Positions 18,940 through 27,980 of a stretch of DNA of 64,000 nt are shown piece after piece. The notes under the pieces were generated by a model. That model saw only the letters and a program-made list of their open reading frames with translations, made no database searches and was not told the DNA's origin. Numbering within the stretch: the stretch's first letter is position 1; every line of letters begins with the position of its first letter. A program made the position numbers and the translations under genes. Origin of the DNA: JAFGIN01 sp050301235 (GTDB lineage Bacteria > Fibrobacterota > Chitinivibrionia > Chitinivibrionales > Chitinispirillaceae); contig JBNKZD010000233.1 of the NCBI GenBank assembly GCA_050301235.1, forward strand, positions 1-64,000, read 5' to 3'.

Positions 18940-20014
18940 ACTTGTTACAAACAATACAGAACTAAACCGTTTTTTTCATGTGCCCGAAACAGTATACCAG
19001 GGTAATAGATATCATCGGAAGACCGAAGACTCAATCGTGAGGCTTGTAGTTAAGGGACCGACTGTTTTTACAACGCATGCAACAATTAAACCATGTATCA
19101 TTACGAATAATGGCAGTGATGCCGGGCGATTTGCATTCATTTATGATACTAATCTTTCAGACACTGTTCAGGTGGCCTTTTTTGAAGTCATTGATGGGCT
19201 TCAGGGGGTCAGTGAGGCTGTCAAAAACCATGCAAGTAAACTCTTTCCCGGCGCGACAAAGCTTGTAGTAGGGTTGAATGGACATCTGAACTATGGAGCC
19301 GGGATATTACTTAACCGCTTCGATGAAGTACCACTTTTTGGATTATCTTATACACAACCATACTACCCATCATATTTTTCTGATATGTATTGCAGGCAGA
19401 CTCTCACTTACCGATTTGATCTTGAACCATTCCGGAAATGGGAGCCACCGGTCAGGGATACACAGGGAATAACTGTTCGTTTTATGAATAAAAAGCGATT
19501 TCGTGAGGAGATCGAACTGTATACGTACATTGATAATACAAGTTTCACCAATACAGAATACTGGTACTGGTCAAATCGTTTACCTCTGGAAAATTATGAA
19601 CTATTTCATCCATTTAAGCCATTGATCGACTCAGAAAATCTTATTTTCGCGGAAAAATATGGAAAACCAATCGGATTTATCTTATGGTATCCCGATTTCA
19701 ATATGTTGCCGGGAGCGGATCGTGATCTCAATTTCTATGATCTGCTGCGGTTTCGCTTAAACAATCCAATTACTACGATAAGATTTACCGAAGTGGCCCT
19801 TCTTCCCGAATATCGCAAAAGTCCGGCAGTTGCATTGATGATTAAAAAAATGGCAGAAAAGGTGACAAAGGCCGGATATACCACTTGTGAAGGTGGGTTT
19901 ATTTTTGAACAGAATATGAACAGCAGAGTCATGACTAAAAGAATCCTGGAACGAGTATGTGGCGCATCAGTTGAGCCCTACCGACGCTATGGAATTTTTG
20001 AAAGTTCATTATGA
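18929..20014 (+). CDS. GNAT-like acyltransferase-family protein
   Basis: A 361-residue cytoplasmic protein resembling the YghO-like group of GNAT-fold proteins. Supporting features are the N-terminal DAGRFAFIYD region and a C-terminal GNAT-like core with ENLIFAEKYGKPIGFILWYPD followed by TIRFTEVALLPEYRKSPAVA (about residues 285-305) and MIKKMAEKVTKAGYTTCEGG. The V..L.PEYR.....A pattern matches the acetyl-CoA-binding motif A, although the glycine-rich loop is not obvious. It overlaps the decarboxylase-like gene by 11 bases and shares an ATGA junction with the following gene. Transfer of an acyl or aminoacyl group onto the pathway product is an inference from context. Confidence 0.7.
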   Translation: MEIKLVTNNTELNRFFHVPETVYQGNRYHRKTEDSIVRLVVKGPTVFTTHATIKPCIITNNGSDAGRFAFIYDTNLSDTVQVAFFEVIDGLQGVSEAVKNHASKLFPGATKLVVGLNGHLNYGAGILLNRFDEVPLFGLSYTQPYYPSYFSDMYCRQTLTYRFDLEPFRKWEPPVRDTQGITVRFMNKKRFREEIELYTYIDNTSFTNTEYWYWSNRLPLENYELFHPFKPLIDSENLIFAEKYGKPIGFILWYPDFNMLPGADRDLNFYDLLRFRLNNPITTIRFTEVALLPEYRKSPAVALMIKKMAEKVTKAGYTTCEGGFIFEQNMNSRVMTKRILERVCGASVEPYRRYGIFESSL

Positions 20015-21012
20015 TAACGTATGAAAAATTTGATTCCGCGATGGACCTTCCTGCTGTATGGGATGAACATTGTTTATCATATTTTCAAACACGTGAATTT
20101 CTTTCTCATTGCCAGAGTTTTAATCCGTGTAAACAGCGATATTATCTCCTCTTTAAAGATAAAACATTCCTTTGTGGTGCGGTTGTGTATACATTACGTC
20201 TTGATCTGCTCACCTTTTTGAAAATACCCAGTCCACTCACCATGCGGATATGCGGTATTCCCTGTTCAGTATCATCCGGCGGAATCACCGGAGAGCAAAA
20301 ATACAATACCTGCATTGCTGAAAAAATCAAAGAGGTCGAGAAGGGTCTTGTGCTTTTTCTTAATAACGAGACAGCAATCGACTTACCCCGCCTTTCTCAT
20401 GGCAGAACCTGGCCGACAATCGAGTTACAAAATTCATTTAAAACCTGGGATGAATACTGTCATAGTTTAAGATCTGAGTATCGGAGAAGAATAATTCAAA
20501 TTGAGTCATTCTGCAGCGAAATCACCTTTAGCAGGGCAGCGACTGCTACATTTTCAGATCTTCATTATCAGCAGTATAAGAATGTGTATAATCGCAGTAA
20601 GGGGAAGCTGGAGTTGCTGAGTAAAGATTTTTTCAAGAATCTTCCTGAAAGCTTTTCTCTTACTGAAATTTATTACAAGCAATTCCTGGCAGGATGGACA
20701 ATTGTAAATAATTATAAAAATAGCAGTTCATTTTTTCTTGGCGGCCAGGACTACAAATCAGATTCCCGATCTATCTATCTGGCAAAATTGTATCACATTG
20801 TAAGAGATGCGATTGAATACGGGTACCAGTTTATAGACCTGGGACAGAGCGCAGAAGTACCCAAAATGCGTTTTGGAGGGATTGTTAAAGAAAAGCATAT
20901 GTCTGCATACCATTCTAACAAAGTTCTAAATAAGATATTACATTCTGCATCAGGTTTACTTTCATACAATATACAATTTGCAAATCCATCAGTTTTTAAA
21001 GGCCACGTATAA
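20011..21012 (+). CDS. FemAB/BioF2-like acyltransferase
   Basis: A 333-residue protein like the FemAB-fold 'peptidogalycan biosynthesis' and BioF2-type transferases. Indicators are SLRSEYRRRIIQ in the middle (about residues 150-162), FLAGWTIVNNYKNSSSFFLGG (about 232-252) and the family-like end IEYGYQFIDLGQSAEVPKMRFGG at about residues 270-292, with SAYHSNK after it. It follows a second GNAT-like gene, joined by an ATGA overlap, and overlaps the next radical-SAM gene by one base (TAATG). A transfer step onto an amino or hydroxyl group is a plausible role, but the substrate is unknown. Confidence 0.7.
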   Translation: MITYEKFDSAMDLPAVWDEHCLSYFQTREFLSHCQSFNPCKQRYYLLFKDKTFLCGAVVYTLRLDLLTFLKIPSPLTMRICGIPCSVSSGGITGEQKYNTCIAEKIKEVEKGLVLFLNNETAIDLPRLSHGRTWPTIELQNSFKTWDEYCHSLRSEYRRRIIQIESFCSEITFSRAATATFSDLHYQQYKNVYNRSKGKLELLSKDFFKNLPESFSLTEIYYKQFLAGWTIVNNYKNSSSFFLGGQDYKSDSRSIYLAKLYHIVRDAIEYGYQFIDLGQSAEVPKMRFGGIVKEKHMSAYHSNKVLNKILHSASGLLSYNIQFANPSVFKGHV

Positions 21013-22385
21013 TGAATATTCTCTTTATACGGCCAGCTCCCTCAAATGAAACAATTGGATTGCAACATGTCATGATTGTTGAGCCGCTCGAACTTGAGGT
21101 TCTTGCAGCATTAATTGACGATGAGGACAGTGCGGTAATTATCGATATGATCATCGACAGAAAGCCTCTGTTGTACTATTTACAAAAATATAAACCTGAT
21201 ATACTTTGCATTACCGGATATATCACTCATGTACCTGTAATTATTGATTACTGTTCCATTGCAAAAAAATATAATAGGGATATCGTAACGATTGCAGGTG
21301 GAGTTTACTGTGAAGTTTGTCCTGGGCACTTTGAATCTGACAGTATCGATTACCGTGTTGTCAGGAATGCAACACGGACATTTCCGGTTTTGTTGCAGCA
21401 TATTAAAGGCAAATCTTCATGTCCTTCAGGAGTTTTGAGGAAAACAGAAAAACTGATCAAAAATAAACTCCCTGCATTTGACTTTTATTTTCCGTTTCCA
21501 GACCGTTCATTGACTGAAAAATATCGTAAACGTTATTTTTACATATTTCATAATAAGGTGGCATTGATAAAAACTGCATTCGGTTGTCCGCAGAAATGCA
21601 CGTTCTGTTTCTGCCGAAAGGTTACAGAAGATACTTATGGTACAAGACCACTTGACGATGTGATTGAAGAGTTATTTCAGATAGAAGAAAAAGAGATTTA
21701 CATTGTTGATGATGATTTTTTTGCATCAAAAAAACGACTGGAGTTGTTTTTAGATAAAGTAGAACTAGCTTCACTGAGAAAAAGTTATCTGATCTATGGA
21801 CGAGCTGATTTTATCGCTAAAAATCCGGATTGTATCCGGCGGTTTAAAAAAAACGGGCTACGGACAGTCATTGTCGGTCTTGAGTCTTTTTTCGATGAAG
21901 AGCTGAATACATATAATAAAAAAAGCAGTTCAACAATAAATCGAAGTGCTTTAGAGATCCTAAATTCATTGAAAATAGATTGTTTTGCAACGGTGATAGT
22001 TCCTCCAGCATGGGACAAAGCAAGTTTCCAGAAAGCCGGTAAGATTCTACGCGAACTTAATGTCAATTATGTAAATCTTCAGCCGCTGACCCCCCTGCCT
22101 GGCACCGATATTCATGAAGATGAAATCGGGTTACTGATACAAAAAACGGAGTTTGAAAAGTGGGATCTTGCCCATGTGTCTATCAAACCGGTTTATATGT
22201 CTGTTGCAGAATTTTACCGGGAAATTATAAAACTGTATAATAAGATTTTGTTCAGGCCATCAGTACTCTTTTCATATCTTATTAAATATAATCTATCACA
22301 ACTGATAGCAATGCTAATCGGTACATTCAGAGTACGTGCTCAATATGAGCAGAAAATTAAAAACGCGCTGAAAGAAGATTTGTAA
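21012..22385 (+). CDS. B12-binding-type radical SAM protein 1
   Basis: A 457-residue radical-SAM enzyme with an N-terminal cobalamin-binding-like Rossmann domain (about 1-130, GGVYCEVCPGHFESDSIDY). The [4Fe-4S]-SAM loop is CPQKCTFC at about residues 192-199, followed by VDDDFFASKKR and a second half with TVIVPPAWD and LQPLTPLPGTDIHE. The order matches class-B-like radical-SAM methylases and BchE-like enzymes. The DxHxxG motif is absent, which does not exclude cobalamin binding. Its TAATG junction couples it to the acyltransferase gene, and three more enzymes of the same type follow. Substrate unknown. Confidence 0.88.
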   Translation: MNILFIRPAPSNETIGLQHVMIVEPLELEVLAALIDDEDSAVIIDMIIDRKPLLYYLQKYKPDILCITGYITHVPVIIDYCSIAKKYNRDIVTIAGGVYCEVCPGHFESDSIDYRVVRNATRTFPVLLQHIKGKSSCPSGVLRKTEKLIKNKLPAFDFYFPFPDRSLTEKYRKRYFYIFHNKVALIKTAFGCPQKCTFCFCRKVTEDTYGTRPLDDVIEELFQIEEKEIYIVDDDFFASKKRLELFLDKVELASLRKSYLIYGRADFIAKNPDCIRRFKKNGLRTVIVGLESFFDEELNTYNKKSSSTINRSALEILNSLKIDCFATVIVPPAWDKASFQKAGKILRELNVNYVNLQPLTPLPGTDIHEDEIGLLIQKTEFEKWDLAHVSIKPVYMSVAEFYREIIKLYNKILFRPSVLFSYLIKYNLSQLIAMLIGTFRVRAQYEQKIKNALKEDL

Positions 22386-22388
22386 ATA

Positions 22389-23711
22389 ATGCCAAAGATA
22401 CTGTTTATACAACCAACGCAGTATGCTCCGGATGGATCGCTGTGCAAACAGAGGCGATTATATCTTCCGGGGCTGGTATTTCCTCTTCTTGCGGCAATGA
22501 CCCCATCACATTGGGATGTAGAGGTATGCCTTGAGGTAATCGACACCGTCGATTTCAACAGTGATGCTGATGTTATTGGAATAGGTACTATGGGGTACGC
22601 GACATTTCGGGGAATTGACATTGCCCGGGAGTTTCGAAAAAGAGGCAAACTGGTGGTAATGGGTGGATATATGGCATCAATTATGGTTGATGAGGCATTG
22701 AAGCATGTTGATTCGGTAATTGTTGGTGACGCTGAAAGATCCTATCCGCAAATGCTTGATGATTTTGAATATACCAGAAGTATCAAAAAAATATATGATA
22801 TACCAGTTACATCTCTTGCAGGATTACCGATTCCACGTTACGAACTGTTAACAACAAGAAAAATAGGGAACATGCTTCCGTTGCAGGCTGGAAGAGGATG
22901 CAATCACACGTGCAGTTTCTGTTCTATTGCATGTATCTACAAAGGTAAATATCTGTTCAGACCGGTAGATGAAGTGCTGCGCGATATTACTGAAATAAAA
23001 AAACTGGGATTCAAACGTTTTTATCTGATTGATGACAACATAATAAGTAATCCATCATATTTTCTTGAAATTTGCAGAGGGATACAACCGTTAAAAATGA
23101 GGTGGGCAACACAGTGCTCGCTGGAACTTGCCAGGCATAAAGAGCTGCTTAATGCGGCTGTTGATTCCGGCGCCGAACTGATGAGTTTTGGTTTGGAAAG
23201 TATCTCTCAGAATAGTCTTAATAACCTTGGAAAACCATGGGTAAAAGCAGACCATCATATCTCATCGGTCAGAACATTGGCAAGCGCAGGTATAATGGTA
23301 AGCTCAGAAATGATTGTCGGTGTCGATGGAGATACAGAAGAGAGTATAAGGGCTACAAAGGATTTTGTTGTAAAGGCCAAAATACCAATACCGCGATTCT
23401 ATATTTTAACGCCAATGCCCGGAACAAAACTCTTTACGAATATGGATCGGGAAAAGCGCCTCCTGACAAAAGATTTTAAAAAGTACACTGGATCGGATTG
23501 TGTTCATGAACCATCAGGTATATCTGCAGAAAAGGTAAGCGAGTTATACTGGTGGCTCTATAATGAAGTTTTCAGTGTGGTAAATATTATAAAGAGGGTG
23601 ATATTCAATACGGATTTTTTCAGATCGCCAGGGTTATTGATATTTGCGTTAATTGTAAATATTCATTATAGAAGGTATATTCATAAAAGAGTTCCGCCAA
23701 ATATTTTGTAG
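22389..23711 (+). CDS. B12-binding-type radical SAM protein 2
   Basis: A 440-residue protein with the same architecture as the preceding gene. The cobalamin-like N-domain carries VVMGGYMASIMVDEALKHVD and VIVGDAERSYPQMLDDFE. The radical-SAM cluster motif is CNHTCSFC at about residues 171-178 in QAGRGCNHTCSFCSIACIYK. IDDNIISNPSYF, MSFGLESISQNSL and YILTPMPGTKLF follow. The region after residue 400 is hydrophobic (ALIVNIHYRRYIHKR) and could associate with the membrane. Only 3 bases separate it from the previous gene. The methylase or rearrangement chemistry is not defined by the sequence. Confidence 0.9.
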   Translation: MPKILFIQPTQYAPDGSLCKQRRLYLPGLVFPLLAAMTPSHWDVEVCLEVIDTVDFNSDADVIGIGTMGYATFRGIDIAREFRKRGKLVVMGGYMASIMVDEALKHVDSVIVGDAERSYPQMLDDFEYTRSIKKIYDIPVTSLAGLPIPRYELLTTRKIGNMLPLQAGRGCNHTCSFCSIACIYKGKYLFRPVDEVLRDITEIKKLGFKRFYLIDDNIISNPSYFLEICRGIQPLKMRWATQCSLELARHKELLNAAVDSGAELMSFGLESISQNSLNNLGKPWVKADHHISSVRTLASAGIMVSSEMIVGVDGDTEESIRATKDFVVKAKIPIPRFYILTPMPGTKLFTNMDREKRLLTKDFKKYTGSDCVHEPSGISAEKVSELYWWLYNEVFSVVNIIKRVIFNTDFFRSPGLLIFALIVNIHYRRYIHKRVPPNIL

Positions 23712-23721
23712 TGAAGGAAAA

Positions 23722-25023
23722 ATGATGAAAATTATGTTCATCCGTCCAGGATTTGGAAAATTGATAGAGGGATACAATCTCAATGATGGAAGAATGGAGC
23801 CATTGAATCTGGCGGTTCTTGCTGCATGTACTCCTGATGATATCGAGTATTGCATGTATGATGAGCGTGCGGAGGAGATTCCATTTGACGAAAAGGTAGA
23901 TCTTCTAGCGATTACGATAGATACGTTCAGTTCGCGAAGGGCCTTTGAAATCTGTGATGAATTCCGGAAAAGGGGTGTTACGGTCATTGCCGGGGGAATG
24001 CATGTAACGATTCTTCCTGAAGATGTTCTTGAGCATGTGGATACGATTATAACTGGTGATGGTGAAGGTGTATGGAAAAGTGTTCTTGATGATTACAGAA
24101 ATGGAAATCTCAGGCAAAAATATGAAGGTGAATCATCGGTGCCTCAGAAGGGATTTTTTCCTGACAGAAAAATATTTAAAGGTAAAAAATATCTTCCGAT
24201 TTCAACTGTCCAATTTGGAAGAGGCTGTTTTTACAACTGTTCGTTCTGTTCGGTTGCCCGCTTTTTCAAGCAAAAGTATATCAGCAGAGATGTTGATGAT
24301 GTTGTAATGGAAATCAAAACACAGCGATTAAAAACAATATTGTTTGCTGATGATAACATCGTTGCAGACAGGAGAAAAGCAAAGGAACTGTTCAGGGCGC
24401 TAAAGCCGCTGAAGATCCGCTGGGCCAGTCAGGCGAGCCTTGATATGCTGGAAGATACTGAGTTAATGGAGCTTATGGTTGAGAGCGGATGTATCGGAAA
24501 TTTGATCGGCTTTGATTCTATAGTACCCGATACACTTGCATGGATGAATAAAAAAGCAAACCTGAAAAACTTCGATTGCTATCAAAAAACTATAGAACGT
24601 CTACGCTCGTATGGCCTTTTAACATGGGCATCATTGATAATTGGTAATGATTTTGATACACTGGAAAGTATCAGAAAAACGGTAGAATTTGCAATTGAAA
24701 GTAAATTCTCTCTTGCTTTTTTTCATATATTCATGCCATATCCCGGAACAGCCATCTATGACCAGATGAAGGCAGAGGGACGATTGTTGTATGGTGGTAA
24801 ATGGTGGGACCATCCTGATTACCGGTATAATAAAGCGGCATTTACACCAAAAAATATGTCGCCGGAAGAATTAAGTCGGGCAGCTGTTGAAGCAAATAAA
24901 ACCTTTTACACATTGTCATCAATCGGAAAGCGTTTGCTGGAACCTTCAACAAATAGTTCATCTCTGTTAAAACTTTTTCTTTATACTAAATTGAATCTTG
25001 TCATGCGAAATACCAGTATCTGA
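23722..25023 (+). CDS. B12-binding-type radical SAM protein 3
   Basis: A 433-residue protein, closest in layout to radical-SAM protein 2. The N-domain has VIAGGMHVTILPEDVLEHVD and IITGDGEGVWKSVLDD. The cluster motif CFYNCSFC sits at about residues 169-176 in FGRGCFYNCSFCSVARFFK. FADDNIVADRRKAKELF, LIGFDSIVPDTLAW and FHIFMPYPGTAIYDQ follow. Genes 2 and 3 share IRWASQ/MRWATQ-type cores, so they look like paralogues from a duplication. It lies 10 bases after gene 2, with an AAGGA Shine-Dalgarno. Confidence 0.9.
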   Translation: MMKIMFIRPGFGKLIEGYNLNDGRMEPLNLAVLAACTPDDIEYCMYDERAEEIPFDEKVDLLAITIDTFSSRRAFEICDEFRKRGVTVIAGGMHVTILPEDVLEHVDTIITGDGEGVWKSVLDDYRNGNLRQKYEGESSVPQKGFFPDRKIFKGKKYLPISTVQFGRGCFYNCSFCSVARFFKQKYISRDVDDVVMEIKTQRLKTILFADDNIVADRRKAKELFRALKPLKIRWASQASLDMLEDTELMELMVESGCIGNLIGFDSIVPDTLAWMNKKANLKNFDCYQKTIERLRSYGLLTWASLIIGNDFDTLESIRKTVEFAIESKFSLAFFHIFMPYPGTAIYDQMKAEGRLLYGGKWWDHPDYRYNKAAFTPKNMSPEELSRAAVEANKTFYTLSSIGKRLLEPSTNSSSLLKLFLYTKLNLVMRNTSI

Positions 25024-25028
25024 AAATT

Positions 25029-26672
25029 ATGATCTCTATCCTTTTTTCCTCACCATGCGGGCCTTATCCAAAAGCGTCATTAGAGAACGATCCATATGAT
25101 CTGTATTATTATCGTAATACTCTGGGACAGAAAGTGTTTCAGCTTAAGAGTACTCAGAGTTGGCATCCCCTGCACCTTCTGGCACAGAATCTACCGGTAA
25201 ACTCTGTTGTGCTTGAAAATGCGGATTTTAATGTATTTGTAAAAACCCTGCGGGAGAGGACATTTGAAATCGTTGCAATCGGGTACACTTCAATAGCGAC
25301 TGCAACAGTACTTAAAATGGTGAAGCTTATCAAAGAGCATAGTCCTCAAAGTAAAATTGTTGTTGGTGGCTACGGGACTTGTACGTTTAAGGATCCCGAT
25401 ACTGAAACGCTTGAATTGAAGAAACTTGTCGATGAAATCTGTTTTGGAGAGGGTATAGCTTTCATGCGTGCATATTTAAAAAAACACTGGAACATTACCT
25501 CCGAAACTGAATTTGTTCAACAGCTGTTGCCTTCACGTGCATATATGTTCAGGTCGTGGATTCCCGTTTTTGATCAGTTGATAGTAATTCATTCTTTGGG
25601 ATGTCCCAATAAATGTGTATTCTGTTCAACATCAGCGCAGTTTAATGGCGAAAAAATTTTACTTACTACCCCACGGATGTTATTTGATCAACTTCTTGCA
25701 CTTGCCAAAAAATACCCTTCGGTACAGTCTGCAATAATTTACGAAGAAGATTTTCTTGCAAACCGGAAAAAAACAATGGAGTTTATCGATCTGGTTAAAA
25801 ACAGTGATATAATTCTACAACGTCCGGTAACGCTCACCGTTTTTTCTTCTGCTAGATCTGTAGCTCAGTACAGTATGGAGGAGCTTTTGTGGTGTGGGAT
25901 AGGAACAATATTTATCGGGGTAGAATCATTCAATATGGAAATTCTTAATGAGGAGAACTTATCGAAACGGGATGCAGAAATTGAGAAGCTATTTGATCAG
26001 TTGCATGATCATGGAATCATGACACTTGGTTCGATGATAATTGGATGGGATGGTCAGAATGAAAATAATATATGTGAGGAAATTGATAGATACGTTGCGT
26101 TAAATCCCACATTATATCAAGTAATTCCACTACATCCGGTCCCTGGTACTCAATTATGGAATCGGTTAAAAAAAAGTAACAGGATAACAGCAGCATCTTT
26201 TTCTTCTGAATCGATATTTGAATCAAATTTTGATTCGAAACAATTGAGCAGAGCCAAAATCCTTGAATTGGTAAAGAAAACGTACAGTAGTCTGGTAGAT
26301 GAAGGTGGGCCGTGGCCATTCAGAATGTTTGAGATTATGGTGCGGGGATATATAACCATGAACGCGTATTCATCGGGTGAAATATATACCATTCGTAAAA
26401 AGGTTTACAAAAAACTGATTTCACGAACTGCACCATTTGCATTTGTTTCAATCCTGATGTTTGGGGGGAAAGGTTTCAGAATGAGATGGGCAAACATCTT
26501 TTACCAATATTTCAAAATGACACCTTTTCAATCGGTCCTACTTTCATTATGTGGTCTCCTGAGTTATCCGGTGCTTCAATTGTTTTACCTTTTTGTCAGA
26601 ATACGATTCAGATGCAGCCACAGGGGAGATCAGCCGCGGATGGAGCGGTATGAGTATAATGGGGTAAGGTAA
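25029..26672 (+). CDS. B12-binding-type radical SAM protein 4, with hydrophobic C-terminal extension
   Basis: A 547-residue radical-SAM protein, longer than its three neighbours. It begins SILFSSPCGPYPKASLENDP, has an N-domain with KIVVGGYGTCTFKDPDTE, and a cluster motif CPNKCVFC at about residues 192-199. EEDFLANRKKTMEF, FIGVESFNMEILNEENL, GSMIIGWDGQ and VIPLHPVPGTQLW follow. Beyond residue about 430 is an extra region with FAFVSILMF and SVLLSLCGLLSYPVLQLFYL, so it may be membrane-attached. It begins 5 bases after gene 3 and closes the operon; about 250 bases then separate it from the next gene. Confidence 0.88.
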   Translation: MISILFSSPCGPYPKASLENDPYDLYYYRNTLGQKVFQLKSTQSWHPLHLLAQNLPVNSVVLENADFNVFVKTLRERTFEIVAIGYTSIATATVLKMVKLIKEHSPQSKIVVGGYGTCTFKDPDTETLELKKLVDEICFGEGIAFMRAYLKKHWNITSETEFVQQLLPSRAYMFRSWIPVFDQLIVIHSLGCPNKCVFCSTSAQFNGEKILLTTPRMLFDQLLALAKKYPSVQSAIIYEEDFLANRKKTMEFIDLVKNSDIILQRPVTLTVFSSARSVAQYSMEELLWCGIGTIFIGVESFNMEILNEENLSKRDAEIEKLFDQLHDHGIMTLGSMIIGWDGQNENNICEEIDRYVALNPTLYQVIPLHPVPGTQLWNRLKKSNRITAASFSSESIFESNFDSKQLSRAKILELVKKTYSSLVDEGGPWPFRMFEIMVRGYITMNAYSSGEIYTIRKKVYKKLISRTAPFAFVSILMFGGKGFRMRWANIFYQYFKMTPFQSVLLSLCGLLSYPVLQLFYLFVRIRFRCSHRGDQPRMERYEYNGVR

Positions 26673-26923
26673 ACGGTTCAAAAATAACAGCCATTTCAAA
26701 AAATCTTGCTATGATTTTAAAACGAAAGTACAGGAATCATTTAGATGAATTCGGTGAACGCCCAAATAACTTTTTAAACTTCCGTTCTTAATTTTTTTTA
26801 CAATTTTTTTACAATCATTTTACGACCACGTGACAATTCGAAAATCATATTCTGGTATCTTTAAATTGTGAACAGAATGCTGATTTCAAAAAGCTCATTA
26901 CACAATTAAAAAAGGAGAGTGGT

Positions 26924-27955
26924 ATGAGTTTGAAGGTTTTGATCCATGTGGTGGTTTCTATTACAGTGCTACTCTTTTCGGGGTGTAAGCCAACACGTCT
27001 GCCGTTTGATGCGTATCAAATTTCCGGGCCGTATACGTTTAAGAATCTTTCTATATTTCTCGTACATGGAAATGATCAGTTCGCTTCAGAAAATATGCTC
27101 ACGCTTGAAGAGGCTGTTGCTTCAAAAAAACTTATCGTTCATGAAACCGGATCTGTAAATGAGCTGGAGGTAGAAAATCTTTCGGAACAGCCTGTTTACA
27201 TGCAATCGGGCGATATTGTCAAAGGTGGGCGCCAGGACCGGACTATCGAGAATGATCATGTAATCATGCCGAAGTCTGGTAAAGTTCCAGTGGGTTCGTT
27301 TTGTGTAGAACATGGCCGATGGAGACAACGGGGTGGAGAAGCTGCGGGGCAGTTTTCAAGCTCAAAAAAGCAGCTTGCGTCACGGGAGTTGAAACTTGCT
27401 GCACGCTCTGCAAAATCGCAGGGGGAGGTATGGAGCCAGGTCGAAACCATGCAACAAAAATTGAGTGAAAAACTCGGCAAATCGGTACGCAATACAATTT
27501 CTTCATCGAGTCTTCAGTTAACACTTGAAGATACTGCGCTTGACATGAAAGTTAAAGAGTATACCGATTCAATAAGTAAAAAAATAGGGAAAGAAAAGAA
27601 AACTATCGGGATTGCAGTTGCGATCAATGGACAGATGAGTGCTATGGATATTTATGGTAATGCGGATCTGTTTGGGAAGCTGCAATCAAAGCTCCTTGAT
27701 GCAGCTGCGACTGAAGCGCTGGGGGAAGCAGATAGCGGATCAATTGAAAAGGTGACTCTTGCAGATGCTGTTAACTGGGCGAAGAATGCCGATAAAGGAT
27801 CATCACGAAAAGAGGAAGTCGATTCAACCGTAAGTGTGGTAAAAATCGATAATGACAACACGGTTCAGTTTAAGACTGTTGATAAAAAATCAGGATCAAA
27901 TGTTGTGCATAAAAGTGTGCTGAAAAAGAGTGGTTCATCAAAGAGTCAAAACTGA
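26924..27955 (+). CDS. ARPP-1 (DUF6569)-like lipoprotein
   Basis: A 343-residue lipoprotein: signal peptide then lipobox LLFSGC, with Cys near residue 21. The body resembles the ARPP-1/DUF6569 family, with ENMLTLEEAVASKKLIVHE, VENLSEQPVYMQSGDIVKGG, RQDRTIENDH and a later GIAVAINGQMSAMDIYGNAD. The QSGDIVKGGRQDR segment is the clearest family landmark. The C-terminus (about 275-343) is charged low-complexity sequence. AAGGAGAG precedes the ATG. The family's biochemical function is not established. It is followed by a papain-like secreted protein 25 bases downstream. Confidence 0.78.
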   Translation: MSLKVLIHVVVSITVLLFSGCKPTRLPFDAYQISGPYTFKNLSIFLVHGNDQFASENMLTLEEAVASKKLIVHETGSVNELEVENLSEQPVYMQSGDIVKGGRQDRTIENDHVIMPKSGKVPVGSFCVEHGRWRQRGGEAAGQFSSSKKQLASRELKLAARSAKSQGEVWSQVETMQQKLSEKLGKSVRNTISSSSLQLTLEDTALDMKVKEYTDSISKKIGKEKKTIGIAVAINGQMSAMDIYGNADLFGKLQSKLLDAAATEALGEADSGSIEKVTLADAVNWAKNADKGSSRKEEVDSTVSVVKIDNDNTVQFKTVDKKSGSNVVHKSVLKKSGSSKSQN

Positions 27956-27980
27956 TAATAATCATCAAAGGAGAGTTTGT

